Under the pieces are notes generated by a model. That model saw only the letters and a program-made list of their open reading frames with translations. It searched no databases and was not told the DNA's origin. Made by a program: the position numbers and the translations under genes. This document shows positions 6,608 to 14,407 of a DNA stretch of 25,521 bases, in pieces. Origin of the DNA: a virus. Positions within the stretch are counted from its first letter, which is position 1, and each line of letters starts with the position of its first letter. The stretch lies in the IMG/VR virus record IMGVR_UViG_3300033064_002717, positions 1 through 25,521 of that record; one strand, 5' to 3'.

Positions 6608-7063
6608 ATGAGCCAGCAACAGAAAAGTCCATTAACTGAATCAGCCGCGCAAGAGATGACGAAGTCGGCTTTTTTCGGTCCTATCGATAAGTACAAGGTT
6701 CCCGGAGCGAATCCGAAACGTTCGTACAAGTACATCAGTTTTAAAAATTTCAAAGACAGCGGCTTTACTGATCATCGCGGATGGATTCCGTTGACCAAGA
6801 CGACGCTCACCACAGAGAAGGTAGCTGACTCTGAAGAGTTGTATGGAATTAAGTGTGACGGTTTCTTTCACAATGGATCAGCGATTTTGGCGTGGATGCC
6901 GAAAGAGATGTACGATCGAGGTCGCAAAGAAGTTGACCGTTTAACTGAAACGAAACTTTCATCTGTTTCTTCAAGGATGAAGAGAATCGGCGGCGAAGAC
7001 ATGCGTGCGAAGTTTCATAGTGAGATGATACTCACTCAGCAAGGGAAAACTAAAATCGTTTAA
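6608..7063 (+). CDS. Hypothetical capsid-region protein
   Basis: A 151-residue protein. The start at 6608 has GGAGG (6598-6602) 5 bases upstream; an earlier in-frame ATG at 6596 overlaps that site and is unlikely. The protein is basic, with a polar start (SQQQKSPLTESAAQ), a central GWIPLTKTTL region and a helical C-terminal third. I do not recognise the family. It sits between the scaffold-like gene and the structural gene at 7075, just behind two palindromes that may control it. It is probably a virion or assembly component, on position alone. Confidence 0.65.
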   Translation: MSQQQKSPLTESAAQEMTKSAFFGPIDKYKVPGANPKRSYKYISFKNFKDSGFTDHRGWIPLTKTTLTTEKVADSEELYGIKCDGFFHNGSAILAWMPKEMYDRGRKEVDRLTETKLSSVSSRMKRIGGEDMRAKFHSEMILTQQGKTKIV

Positions 7064-7074
7064 CTGGAGGATAT

Positions 7075-7590
7075 ATGGCAAATCGTGATGCTCCCAGAGG
7101 TTTCAGGCCGGTTCGACATTTGACAGGTGGTCAGATTCGACCTGAAGTAATTACAATCGCTGCTGCGAACACTATCATTGGTACTGGAGATGTGTTGGTC
7201 CAGACCGTTGCTGGTGTTTACGATCGTGGAGCTGGTGGAGACATCATTGGTGCCGTTGCTGCGCAACCTGCAGCTGCCGCTCAAGGTGGAACGATCTTGG
7301 CGTACATCGATCCTCAGATTGTATATGTATCGCAGACAGATGATGGTACTGGAACAGGTACCATTCAGGACGCGTTGACACTCAACTTTGATTATGTTGC
7401 TGGAGACGCGGCAAATGATCAGTCAATTTTTGAGCTCGACGAGGATTCTGCTGCTGTCACGGCAACACTTCCGTGGAAGGCTGTTGGATTGCACAAGGCG
7501 GTTGACAATGCGCTTGGCGAGTTCAACAAGCTTGAAGTTATTCCGAATAATGCGCAAATCAAGGGCACGACTGGTGCACTTGGAGTGTAA
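7075..7590 (+). CDS. Capsid decoration or structural protein
   Basis: A 171-residue, Gly/Ala-rich, beta-type protein preceded by GGAGG. The N-terminus MANRDAPRGFRPVRHLTGG followed by IRPEV, with a later 'ALTLNFDYVAG...S.FELDEDSAA' and 'VDNALGEFNKLEV', matches from memory a widespread phage structural protein found next to major capsid genes. Proteins of this sort are thought to coat or stabilise the capsid. It is followed by a hairpin that may partly end transcription before the capsid gene. The function is inferred from location and pattern. Confidence 0.6.
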   Translation: MANRDAPRGFRPVRHLTGGQIRPEVITIAAANTIIGTGDVLVQTVAGVYDRGAGGDIIGAVAAQPAAAAQGGTILAYIDPQIVYVSQTDDGTGTGTIQDALTLNFDYVAGDAANDQSIFELDEDSAAVTATLPWKAVGLHKAVDNALGEFNKLEVIPNNAQIKGTTGALGV

Positions 7591-7609
7591 CTTGGATTGA
7601 ATTTACTGG

Positions 7610-7629
7610 AGCCCCCGAGAGGGGGCTTT
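7610..7629 (+). terminator. Hairpin with short T-run (weak terminator or attenuator)
   Basis: AGCCCCC, GAGA, GGGGGCT forms a 7-bp GC-rich stem with a GAGA tetraloop, followed only by TT before GG. It lies between the decoration gene and the major capsid gene. The short T-run suggests partial termination or an mRNA 3'-end stabiliser rather than a full stop. Confidence 0.55.
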
Positions 7630-7652
7630 GGTAAAAAACTTAGGAGGAGACG

Positions 7653-8564
7653 ATGGCCGTTCACAACAGGAATCAATTTCAGGACTTCTTTTTCGAAACG
7701 ATGTTGCCCGCGATTCATCACGAGGTTAATACGAACTTCGTAATGAAGGCGGACAAAATTCCTTTCATGTTCAACGTGGCTGGTTCTGATCGGTCGATTG
7801 AGCAGACGAGCGGCTCCGGTGATCTTCCGGCGGCTCCTGAGAAGGCAGAGGGGTCGAGTGTTGATTACTTCAATACTCCTCAAGGATTCGACAAGACGTA
7901 TACGCATCTCACGTATGCGTTGGGTTTTCAGTCGACTGAAGAGATGGTTGAAGACGCCAAGTTTCAGACGATCAAGAAATTGTCTGCTGGTCTTGGACGA
8001 TCGATTTTTGAGACTGAGCAGATTGTTGCCGCGAATCATTTCAATAATGGTTTCGCAGCTGGTGCAACCGCTGGCCCTGATGGGGTCGCTCTTTTTTCGA
8101 CTGCACATCCGATGCTCGGTGGCGGAACGTTATCGAACACACCGGCGGTTGGCGTTGACTTGCTGATCTCCTCGCTTGAGGATGCGATCACGAACCTCGC
8201 AAACACACGCGACAATGAGAACAAGCATGTAACGTACACCGGCAAGGTGCTTCTCATTCATCCGACGAACAAGTTTAATGCTCGTGAAATATTGAAATCA
8301 ACGCTTCAGGCGAACACGGCGCAAAACAATATCAACTCTCTTATGGAAGATGGGTTGACGATTGTTGAATGGGATTACCTCACTGACACGGGCGCTTGGT
8401 ATCTTGGTCCTGTCCCGAGTGATTCTGAATTCTGGTATTGGAAACGCAGGGCGAAGAGAGTTCAGTCTGATGTTGATTTCGACAGTGGAAACGGCAAGAC
8501 GAAAGCTGACACGCGCTTCTCGAGTGGATTCTCGGATTGGCGCGGATGGTACGCAAGCACTTGA
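7653..8564 (+). CDS. Major capsid protein (HK97-type fold likely)
   Basis: A 303-residue protein behind a strong TAGGAGGAG site, the right size for the shell subunit. Features typical of HK97-fold capsid proteins are a helical N-arm with an F..F.E.MLPAI stretch, a central GPDGVALFSTAHPMLGGG segment (about residues 142-157), a VLLIHPTNKFNAREIL strand-helix and a closing GAWYLGP...WYWKR beta region near residue 250. The motif 'DG..LFS..HP' is common in these proteins. No long N-terminal scaffold domain or protease site is visible, in line with a separate scaffold gene upstream. Confidence 0.85.
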   Translation: MAVHNRNQFQDFFFETMLPAIHHEVNTNFVMKADKIPFMFNVAGSDRSIEQTSGSGDLPAAPEKAEGSSVDYFNTPQGFDKTYTHLTYALGFQSTEEMVEDAKFQTIKKLSAGLGRSIFETEQIVAANHFNNGFAAGATAGPDGVALFSTAHPMLGGGTLSNTPAVGVDLLISSLEDAITNLANTRDNENKHVTYTGKVLLIHPTNKFNAREILKSTLQANTAQNNINSLMEDGLTIVEWDYLTDTGAWYLGPVPSDSEFWYWKRRAKRVQSDVDFDSGNGKTKADTRFSSGFSDWRGWYAST

Positions 8565-8580
8565 TTTTAAAGTAGTTTTT

Positions 8581-8600
8581 GAATTGAATTGAATTGAATT
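8581..8600. repeat. GAATT pentanucleotide repeat, four copies
   Basis: Four exact GAATT units follow the capsid stop codon, with a degenerate fifth (GAACT) joined to the ribosome binding site TGGAGG of the next gene. The tract could slip in length but would not change the spacing between ribosome binding site and start. Confidence 0.8.
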
Positions 8601-8615
8601 GAACTGGAGGCTGAA

Positions 8616-10802
8616 ATGGTAGCTTCAAATTTCCAAGACGGTATTATCACACCTTTTTTGATCACGCCGCAGATGACAGCGTCGACTGGTCAGGTCTATT
8701 TCGTTGGCAATTCAACCGCACTTCCTCCTGGTGGAGTTGGTGGGAAGGACGATTCAGCGGTTGGTTTAACTCCGCAGAATCCGTTTGATTCAATTGACTT
8801 CGCAATTGGTCAGTGTGTTGCGGATCGTGGCGACATCATCTATGTGATGCCGAACTTCAGTGACACGCATGCCGCAGCGAACGCTGGTGGAACTGCAGCG
8901 ATCACACTTGACATTGAGGGTGTGTCGATTGTCGGATTAGGCGAGGGCGACAATCGTCCGAAGCTGCTTGCGAACTTTGCGGTTTCCACGATCGATCTCA
9001 TTGAAGTCACTGCCGATTCTTGTACGCTTAAGAATCTCATTTTTTCTGCTTCTACAACTGCTGCACCTGAAGCGCGGATTGACATTGCAGACACGGACTG
9101 TTTGATTGAGAATTGTCTCTTCGAGTGCGGAGCATTTGATGCAGAGACGATCACGATTCCTGCAACTGGCAATAATGCTCTCATTCAAAACAACCTTTTC
9201 ATTGTTACTGCAGACGGTTCTGATTCGGCGATTGAGATTCAGGCGATTGTTGAAAGGGTTGGGGTTGTAAATAACTACTTCGATGGTATGTCGAACACGA
9301 ATGCCTTTGATGATGGAGCAATTGATTCTGGTTCAGCTCACACGAACTGTTTAATTGCAGACAACACTTTCGCTAATTGTGCTGGCATTGAGTTCAGTGC
9401 TGCAGCGACTGGTTTGGTTGTTGGAAACAGGGGCGGCGATCCGTACACGGTTGGATCTTGTGAATACATCGCTGCTGCGAGTGGTGGATCTGTTCAGATT
9501 GTTACTCCTGACAGTGGTGGTGAGTCGACAGCTGTTGGAACTGGCGAGAGAACGATCTACGTCTCTTCGGTTACTGGTACTGCTGGAAACGATGGATCTT
9601 CACCGACTCAGGCAACGACCACGTTGGCGCTTGCGGTTGCACTGGCAAGCGTGAACGACACGATCGTGCTTTTGCAGGACCATGTCGAGACGCTGGTTGC
9701 TGCGGTTGACGTAAACGTCGCTGGAGTAACGGTTGTTGGAGTTGGAAACGGTGTTTCGAGACCGGTATTCACGATCAACGGAACGGTTGACGGTATCACC
9801 ATGACGGCTGCTGATGTTCGTGTTTCGAACATTGTGTTTGCAGAGTCAACGGCTGTTGCTACTTCGCACATCAATATGGGTGGAGTGAACGGCAAGGTTG
9901 ACAACTGCTGGTTGTTCATGGGCGCGAGCGACACGAACTACGCCATCACGGTTGAAGATAGTGCTGGTTGTGAGATCTGCGATAACAAGGTTCGCGTGAT
10001 GGCAAACGGTCCGAAGGGTGCTGTCATCATCGAGTCTGCTGATTGTGACATCACGAAGATCAGACGCAACCTTCTCGATGGTGGAACCACCACGAACGGG
10101 TTTGATAACGGTGCTGTGTACTCGACGGTTGCACCGTCTGAGTTGGTCATCGAAGACAACAACATCATGTACTCCCCTGGAATCATCCTGACGTCCACGG
10201 CAGACGGTGTGATTAAGAACAACTCAATGTCTGAGATTGCAACGAACCCGTTGGATCCGGGATCTTGTTCTTGCTCTGGAAACACATGGAGTTCAGAGGC
10301 GCTGGACGCGAATGCGGTTCCGGTTCCGACGTACTCGGCGTACGATCCGGTGCTTGGTTACAAGTTGTCCTACACTGATGGTGATGTTCTCGATACCGTT
10401 CAGAACCCGATCTTCACCATTGCTGGTGGAAGGGTATTGGTAACTCAGCTCTCGATGGAAATTGCAACTGCCAACGCTTCAGCTGGTGCGAGCACGCTCC
10501 AGTTCCTGCATGATGCAACCGCTCCGACCGATGCTGATTATCCATTGTGTGCGGCTGGAAACGATATTGCGTCGGCCAAGATTGGATCCATCTTCTCAAT
10601 CACTGGAGTTATCACAGATGCTCCTGCTGGTGGCGATCCGGGAACTGGCGCAGCGATGGCGATGTCCACAAATGGAATCATCTTATCAGAGGGTGCCATT
10701 GATGTTGTCACCGGTGCCGATTCAGGTGCTGGTGGAGCATTGCCGGTATTTGAGATTTGGTATAAACCTCTCGATACGGGAGCTACCGTAACAGCAGCGT
10801 AA
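8616..10802 (+). CDS. Duplicated beta-helix structural protein (head fibre or adhesin candidate)
   Basis: A 728-residue secreted-enzyme-like beta protein, without a signal peptide, directly after the capsid gene. Two right-handed parallel beta-helix domains are visible, about residues 27-290 and 313-560. They align with each other: EGVSIVGLGEGDNRPKL against AGVTVVGVGNGVSRPVF, and DGMSNTNAFDDGA against DGGTTTNGFDNGA, so the gene arose by internal duplication. A separate Ala/Gly-rich beta domain closes the protein (about 575-728). No catalytic residue set of a lyase or glycosidase could be identified. Its place suggests a capsid-bound fibre or a sugar-binding appendage, but a tail spike is not excluded. 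Confidence 0.7.
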   Translation: MVASNFQDGIITPFLITPQMTASTGQVYFVGNSTALPPGGVGGKDDSAVGLTPQNPFDSIDFAIGQCVADRGDIIYVMPNFSDTHAAANAGGTAAITLDIEGVSIVGLGEGDNRPKLLANFAVSTIDLIEVTADSCTLKNLIFSASTTAAPEARIDIADTDCLIENCLFECGAFDAETITIPATGNNALIQNNLFIVTADGSDSAIEIQAIVERVGVVNNYFDGMSNTNAFDDGAIDSGSAHTNCLIADNTFANCAGIEFSAAATGLVVGNRGGDPYTVGSCEYIAAASGGSVQIVTPDSGGESTAVGTGERTIYVSSVTGTAGNDGSSPTQATTTLALAVALASVNDTIVLLQDHVETLVAAVDVNVAGVTVVGVGNGVSRPVFTINGTVDGITMTAADVRVSNIVFAESTAVATSHINMGGVNGKVDNCWLFMGASDTNYAITVEDSAGCEICDNKVRVMANGPKGAVIIESADCDITKIRRNLLDGGTTTNGFDNGAVYSTVAPSELVIEDNNIMYSPGIILTSTADGVIKNNSMSEIATNPLDPGSCSCSGNTWSSEALDANAVPVPTYSAYDPVLGYKLSYTDGDVLDTVQNPIFTIAGGRVLVTQLSMEIATANASAGASTLQFLHDATAPTDADYPLCAAGNDIASAKIGSIFSITGVITDAPAGGDPGTGAAMAMSTNGIILSEGAIDVVTGADSGAGGALPVFEIWYKPLDTGATVTAA

Positions 10803-10812
10803 GGAGTTTTAC

Positions 10813-11523
10813 ATGGCTCAAATTCATCCGATAAATGGCGAGACGATTCAGATTGCGAAGGCTGACAATATTGGCATGTGGCAAGATTACGAGTTCGGTC
10901 GGCCTGACAAATATTCTGTTCTCAACGAAGATTTCCTTAAGTACGTCGCCAATGACTGGACAGTCACTGAGACAGACGCTGGGGCAACGCAGGCACTTGC
11001 AACGACTGCTCCTGCGAACGGTGGTGTGCTTTTGATCACCAACACGAACCTTGACAACGATGCTGTCTACATGCAGCACGTTGGCAATTCGTTCGCACCT
11101 GAGTCTGGCAAGCGATTGTATTTCGAATGTAGGTTCCAGGCATCTGAAGCGACGTCGATCGATCTCGCTGCTGGCCTTGTCATCACCGACACGTCTCCAT
11201 TGGCTCATACTGATGGTGTGCTTTTCGTGAAGGCTGATGATGCTGCGACGATGGCGTTTTCTACGACATCAGGCTCGGTAACGAGCACTGAGACTGGCAT
11301 CGCGACATTCGCTGCTAGTACGTACATGAAGGTTGGCTTCAAGATGACTGGCACGAACCTCGTTGAGTATTACGTCAACGATGTGAAGCAGGGTGAGTTC
11401 AACACGAACATTCCAACAGCTCTTATGCGTCCAACGCTTGCGATAGTTGATGGCGACACTGCAGCGGCACTTGGAGCCTTAACGATGTCTGTCGATTACA
11501 TCATTGTTGCAAAAGAACGATAA
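10813..11523 (+). CDS. Concanavalin-like beta-sandwich structural protein
   Basis: A 236-residue protein with TAAGGAG overlapping the upstream stop codon. After a helical start, residues 45-236 read as a lectin-like jelly roll. Alternating strands are seen, with a SGKRLYFECRFQAS strand pair, a VGFKMTGTNLVEYYVNDVKQGEF hairpin and a final MSVDYIIVAKER strand. Similar proteins are found near phage capsid genes and are presumed virion components. A strong terminator follows it, so it closes the first structural transcription unit. Confidence 0.55.
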   Translation: MAQIHPINGETIQIAKADNIGMWQDYEFGRPDKYSVLNEDFLKYVANDWTVTETDAGATQALATTAPANGGVLLITNTNLDNDAVYMQHVGNSFAPESGKRLYFECRFQASEATSIDLAAGLVITDTSPLAHTDGVLFVKADDAATMAFSTTSGSVTSTETGIATFAASTYMKVGFKMTGTNLVEYYVNDVKQGEFNTNIPTALMRPTLAIVDGDTAAALGALTMSVDYIIVAKER

Positions 11524-11574
11524 TCACCTGGAGAAGCAATGGAGCACTAAATGGAATGACATGAGAACAAAACT

Positions 11575-11602
11575 GGCCCTTTCGTTTGAAAGGGCCGTTT
11601 TT
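11575..11602 (+). terminator. Rho-independent terminator
   Basis: GGCCCTTTC, GTTT, GAAAGGGCC makes a perfect 9-bp GC-rich stem with a four-base loop, followed by G and five T. It lies in the 117-base gap after the gene ending at 11523. This is the clearest intrinsic terminator in the window and would lower transcription of the accessory cluster relative to the capsid genes. Confidence 0.85.
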
Positions 11603-11640
11603 GTATCGGCGATAAAGACGTTTTTGAAAAAGGAGATGTT

Positions 11641-11961
11641 ATGGCTAGAGTATATACGTTAAAGAGTTTTAGGAGAGCAGTTACGACGGCAGGCGTTGCG
11701 GTTCCGTTGAGTGATACTCCAAGGACATATACGAATTTCCTTCGCGTTTATGCTCTCGGTGCGAACACGGGCGACATCTACGTTGGCGATAGTGACGTTG
11801 ATGACCAAGCAGAGCCGCTGGCTGCGACTGAAGGAAAAGAGATTAGTCAAGGATCTCGAGGTCTTGACGTTGAGGCATATGATTTAAACAGGATTTACAT
11901 TGATGCTGACACTGCTGGTGAAGGAGTAATCGTCACGTATCAGGCACGCGAGGAGGCATGA
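11641..11961 (+). CDS. Small beta-rich virion protein, unknown
   Basis: A 106-residue protein with AAAGGAG upstream. It looks like one small beta domain: ANTGDIYVGDSDVDDQAEPL in the middle and a closing IYIDADTAGEGVIVTYQAR strand pair. I do not recognise the family. It follows the strong terminator, with no clear promoter in the gap. Its stop is followed one base later by the next start codon, so the two are probably co-translated. Confidence 0.6.
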   Translation: MARVYTLKSFRRAVTTAGVAVPLSDTPRTYTNFLRVYALGANTGDIYVGDSDVDDQAEPLAATEGKEISQGSRGLDVEAYDLNRIYIDADTAGEGVIVTYQAREEA

Positions 11962-11962
11962 C

Positions 11963-12748
11963 ATGAGTGGAGTCCATAAGACTGGTGTAATAACTTCTGA
12001 CATTGAGATAGGTGCGGTTGAGATCAAGAACGCCACCACTGACGACAGAGCTGTCGTTCGAGACGCTGATACAGTTGGGGCTGGAACAGACCACGTCATT
12101 CTTGTCCAAGCTCTTGATCTTTTGGGCGGAACTTTGACGTCAACTGAAGGCACTCACGACGGTGGTGTCATCGCCACTGGCCCTCAGATCTTGCTTGAAG
12201 CGAAGGATTACGATGGAGCTGCTCTTCCGAACGCTGTTGCCGAGGGAGACTCTGTCCGCGCCGCTGGTTCGTTGAATGGTGTCACGTACGTTGCAGTTGT
12301 TAACGAGGATGGATCTGAGAGGCCAGCATACGATACTGGAACGGATTCTTTTAAAGGATTCGAAGTCAATCCTATCAGCGAACATCACGTAGAAGAGACG
12401 TTGGCTGCTGTTACAAACGGTGCGGATGATACGTTTTATTATTACGTTGACATGGACGGATATAGAAACGCTTCGTTTCAGCTTGCCATGGATTGCGATG
12501 CAGGAACAGTTACAGCGACTTGCGAAGCTAGCATTCAGGACGACGGTACTGCTCAGGCTGCTTGTACGTATCAAGATATTACGAACGATTTGTTTGGCGT
12601 TGCTTCTTTGGTTTCTGCTGCAGCTCCTGCAACGGATATGTGGATCGTAGACACTCCATTGGCTGTTAAGTTCTTGAGGCTCAAGGTTGTTGCTGCAACT
12701 GGTGCAACAACTGGCGATTGGACCATTTATCATAAACGTATGTACTAG
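11963..12748 (+). CDS. Two-part beta-rich structural protein, unknown
   Basis: A 261-residue protein with AGGAGG (11951-11956) upstream and its start one base past the previous stop codon. The first half is acidic and repetitive in Gly, Thr and Asp. The second half, from about residue 145 (ETLAAVTNGADDTFYYYVDM onward), looks like a beta-sandwich ending in KFLRLKVVAATGATTGDWTI. That ending resembles the C-terminal part of many phage surface proteins. A virion surface or adhesin role is inferred from context only. Confidence 0.55.
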   Translation: MSGVHKTGVITSDIEIGAVEIKNATTDDRAVVRDADTVGAGTDHVILVQALDLLGGTLTSTEGTHDGGVIATGPQILLEAKDYDGAALPNAVAEGDSVRAAGSLNGVTYVAVVNEDGSERPAYDTGTDSFKGFEVNPISEHHVEETLAAVTNGADDTFYYYVDMDGYRNASFQLAMDCDAGTVTATCEASIQDDGTAQAACTYQDITNDLFGVASLVSAAAPATDMWIVDTPLAVKFLRLKVVAATGATTGDWTIYHKRMY

Positions 12749-12757
12749 GAGCTTATA

Positions 12758-12859
12758 ATGCCTAGGAGTTCACAGACAAGAAATGGTGCTATATCAGACA
12801 GTGCATCTAGACCTGTGCGAATTGATTCGTCTACGCACGCACAGACGACAAAAGACTAG
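12758..12859 (+). CDS. 33-residue mini-protein
   Basis: A short frame, MPRSSQTRNGAISDSASRPV followed by RIDSSTHAQTTKD. AGGAG (12747-12751), overlapping the upstream stop codon, lies 6 bases before its ATG. Its own stop codon overlaps the AGGAGG of the next gene, so it fills the gap exactly and is likely translated. 'RIDSSTHAQTT' recalls, from memory, the start of larger phage structural proteins, so this could be a truncated remnant. No function can be given. Confidence 0.55.
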   Translation: MPRSSQTRNGAISDSASRPVRIDSSTHAQTTKD

Positions 12860-12868
12860 GAGGATGTA

Positions 12869-13120
12869 ATGGGTGTCATTAAAGATGTGGTTGCGATGAA
12901 GAAATTGGAAGACTTGGTTGTTGTGAAGCCTGCAAAGTCAGCGTTACCTGATCTGACTACTGGAAAAATAGAAGCTGCTATCCCGTTGCTCAGAGAAGTA
13001 GAGAAGAACAACGGACACCTAGCCATTGCTTCAGTTGTTGGCCTTACTCAAGCACAGGTTGCGGAAATTCACGTAGCCATGAAGGAGCAGATCAATGCCC
13101 TTACGGTATCCACAAAGTAA
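12869..13120 (+). CDS. Small helical protein with HTH-like C-terminus
   Basis: An 83-residue protein with AGGAGG 5 bases upstream. It begins GVIKDVVAMKKLEDLVVVKP. Residues 50-75 (GHLAIASVVGLTQAQVAEIH) could form a helix-turn-helix. Its last 26 bases overlap the next gene. Whether it binds DNA or is a small virion component is not known. Confidence 0.6.
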   Translation: MGVIKDVVAMKKLEDLVVVKPAKSALPDLTTGKIEAAIPLLREVEKNNGHLAIASVVGLTQAQVAEIHVAMKEQINALTVSTK

Positions 13121-14387
13121 AAGTGAACAAGTTGTCTTTCGTGATAATATGTTTAATTCTACATACACCGAGGGATTACAGGGTGTTTTGTCTGGGGCTC
13201 CTACATATTCAAACGGTCTTGTTCTTAATGGAACAGATCAATACGTCACGTATGACATTGCAGGCTTTTACGCAAAGACTGAGTTGACGTTTGAGCTTTG
13301 GTTTACGCCAGATTTTGACTATGACTACGACGCTGAGGTTGCATTTTTTTCTACGAGTAGCAATGATTACTACCTCAGAAAAAACAACAATGCTGCAAAT
13401 AACACGATTTCAATAGACGTTGGCAACGTAGCAGTCGCAACGATACCTTCTGCTTCTTATTCTGCACATTGGAATGTTGGCGTTAAGAATCACATTGTTG
13501 TTGCGTCAACATCTGGTTCTACTGATGTTTATCTCAACGGCAATCTCATACTGGATGCTGATGCGAGTGCATGGAATCCGAGGGAAATTGCTAATCTATA
13601 TGTCGGAGCTGACGACACTCCGTTGGGATTTTTTGATGGTACGATACATTCGTTTAGCATCTTGGCTTTTCATGCGACTGCAGCAGAAGTGGCTGACATG
13701 TACATCCAGCGTACGTTTAAAAAGACAGATGCTCTTGAGGCTTTAGTATCATTGCCTTTGAAGTCTCATTACGATGATGCCGGAGTTGAGAAGACTTTAA
13801 ATCTAGGGACCGGCGGCGATGTTCTTTGGGGAAATGGAGCCACTGCTGCAACCATGCCTGAGCAGGTAACTCCTCATGGCTTTAGGTCTGTCAGCAATGA
13901 TTACGTGACTTGCACGAGCGGTGTTTGCGATGGTCTGTCTGCGATTACAGTTTCTTTCGTGATAAAAGTTAATACTTTAAGCCAAGGTAATGTTAGACCT
14001 TTTACGATCAGGGAAGACGGTGGAGCATCTGGCTTTGCTGTATACAGTCCTGGCGGTGATACTTATTGGATGCTGTGGAATGCTGGTGGAGCTAATGCTG
14101 ACACTGGTGTTTTGAGAGATCGTTCGACGCAGCATATCATTATGGTTGGCAATGGAATTGGCGCTGGTGTTGGGAATGCTAATATTTATTTTTACTTGAA
14201 CGGTGAATTAGCTAATCAGAGCACTGGAACTACGCTTAACAACTTGGGCGGAGATTGTTTGTTTGGTTATACTACGGGCCTTGAGGGAGATTATTTCTTC
14301 CCAAGGATTTTCGGGTTTGAATTAACCCCCGTGCAGATAAGGGAGTTGCACGATAGGGATATGCGAAGGCTTAATTCTGCATCGTAG
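13095..14387 (+). CDS. Tandem LamG-like (lectin-like) structural protein
   Basis: A 430-residue protein starting inside the previous gene, with GAAGGAG 7 bases before its ATG. Two lectin-like jelly-roll domains are visible, about residues 35-205 and 215-425. The first has GLVLNGTDQYVTYD, LTFELWFTP, DVYLNGNLILD and ATAAEVADMY. The second has ITVSFVIK, IYFYLNGELAN and LTPVQIRELHDRDM. The pattern 'strand - FxLWF - YLNG - G.I....I....LT..E...LY' is typical of LamG domains. A phage version would bind surface sugars or decorate the virion. The DNA is AT-richer than the packaging genes by eye. Confidence 0.7.
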   Translation: MPLRYPQSKSEQVVFRDNMFNSTYTEGLQGVLSGAPTYSNGLVLNGTDQYVTYDIAGFYAKTELTFELWFTPDFDYDYDAEVAFFSTSSNDYYLRKNNNAANNTISIDVGNVAVATIPSASYSAHWNVGVKNHIVVASTSGSTDVYLNGNLILDADASAWNPREIANLYVGADDTPLGFFDGTIHSFSILAFHATAAEVADMYIQRTFKKTDALEALVSLPLKSHYDDAGVEKTLNLGTGGDVLWGNGATAATMPEQVTPHGFRSVSNDYVTCTSGVCDGLSAITVSFVIKVNTLSQGNVRPFTIREDGGASGFAVYSPGGDTYWMLWNAGGANADTGVLRDRSTQHIIMVGNGIGAGVGNANIYFYLNGELANQSTGTTLNNLGGDCLFGYTTGLEGDYFFPRIFGFELTPVQIRELHDRDMRRLNSAS

Positions 14388-14407
14388 TATCGAGATGAGG
14401 AGAAGGA

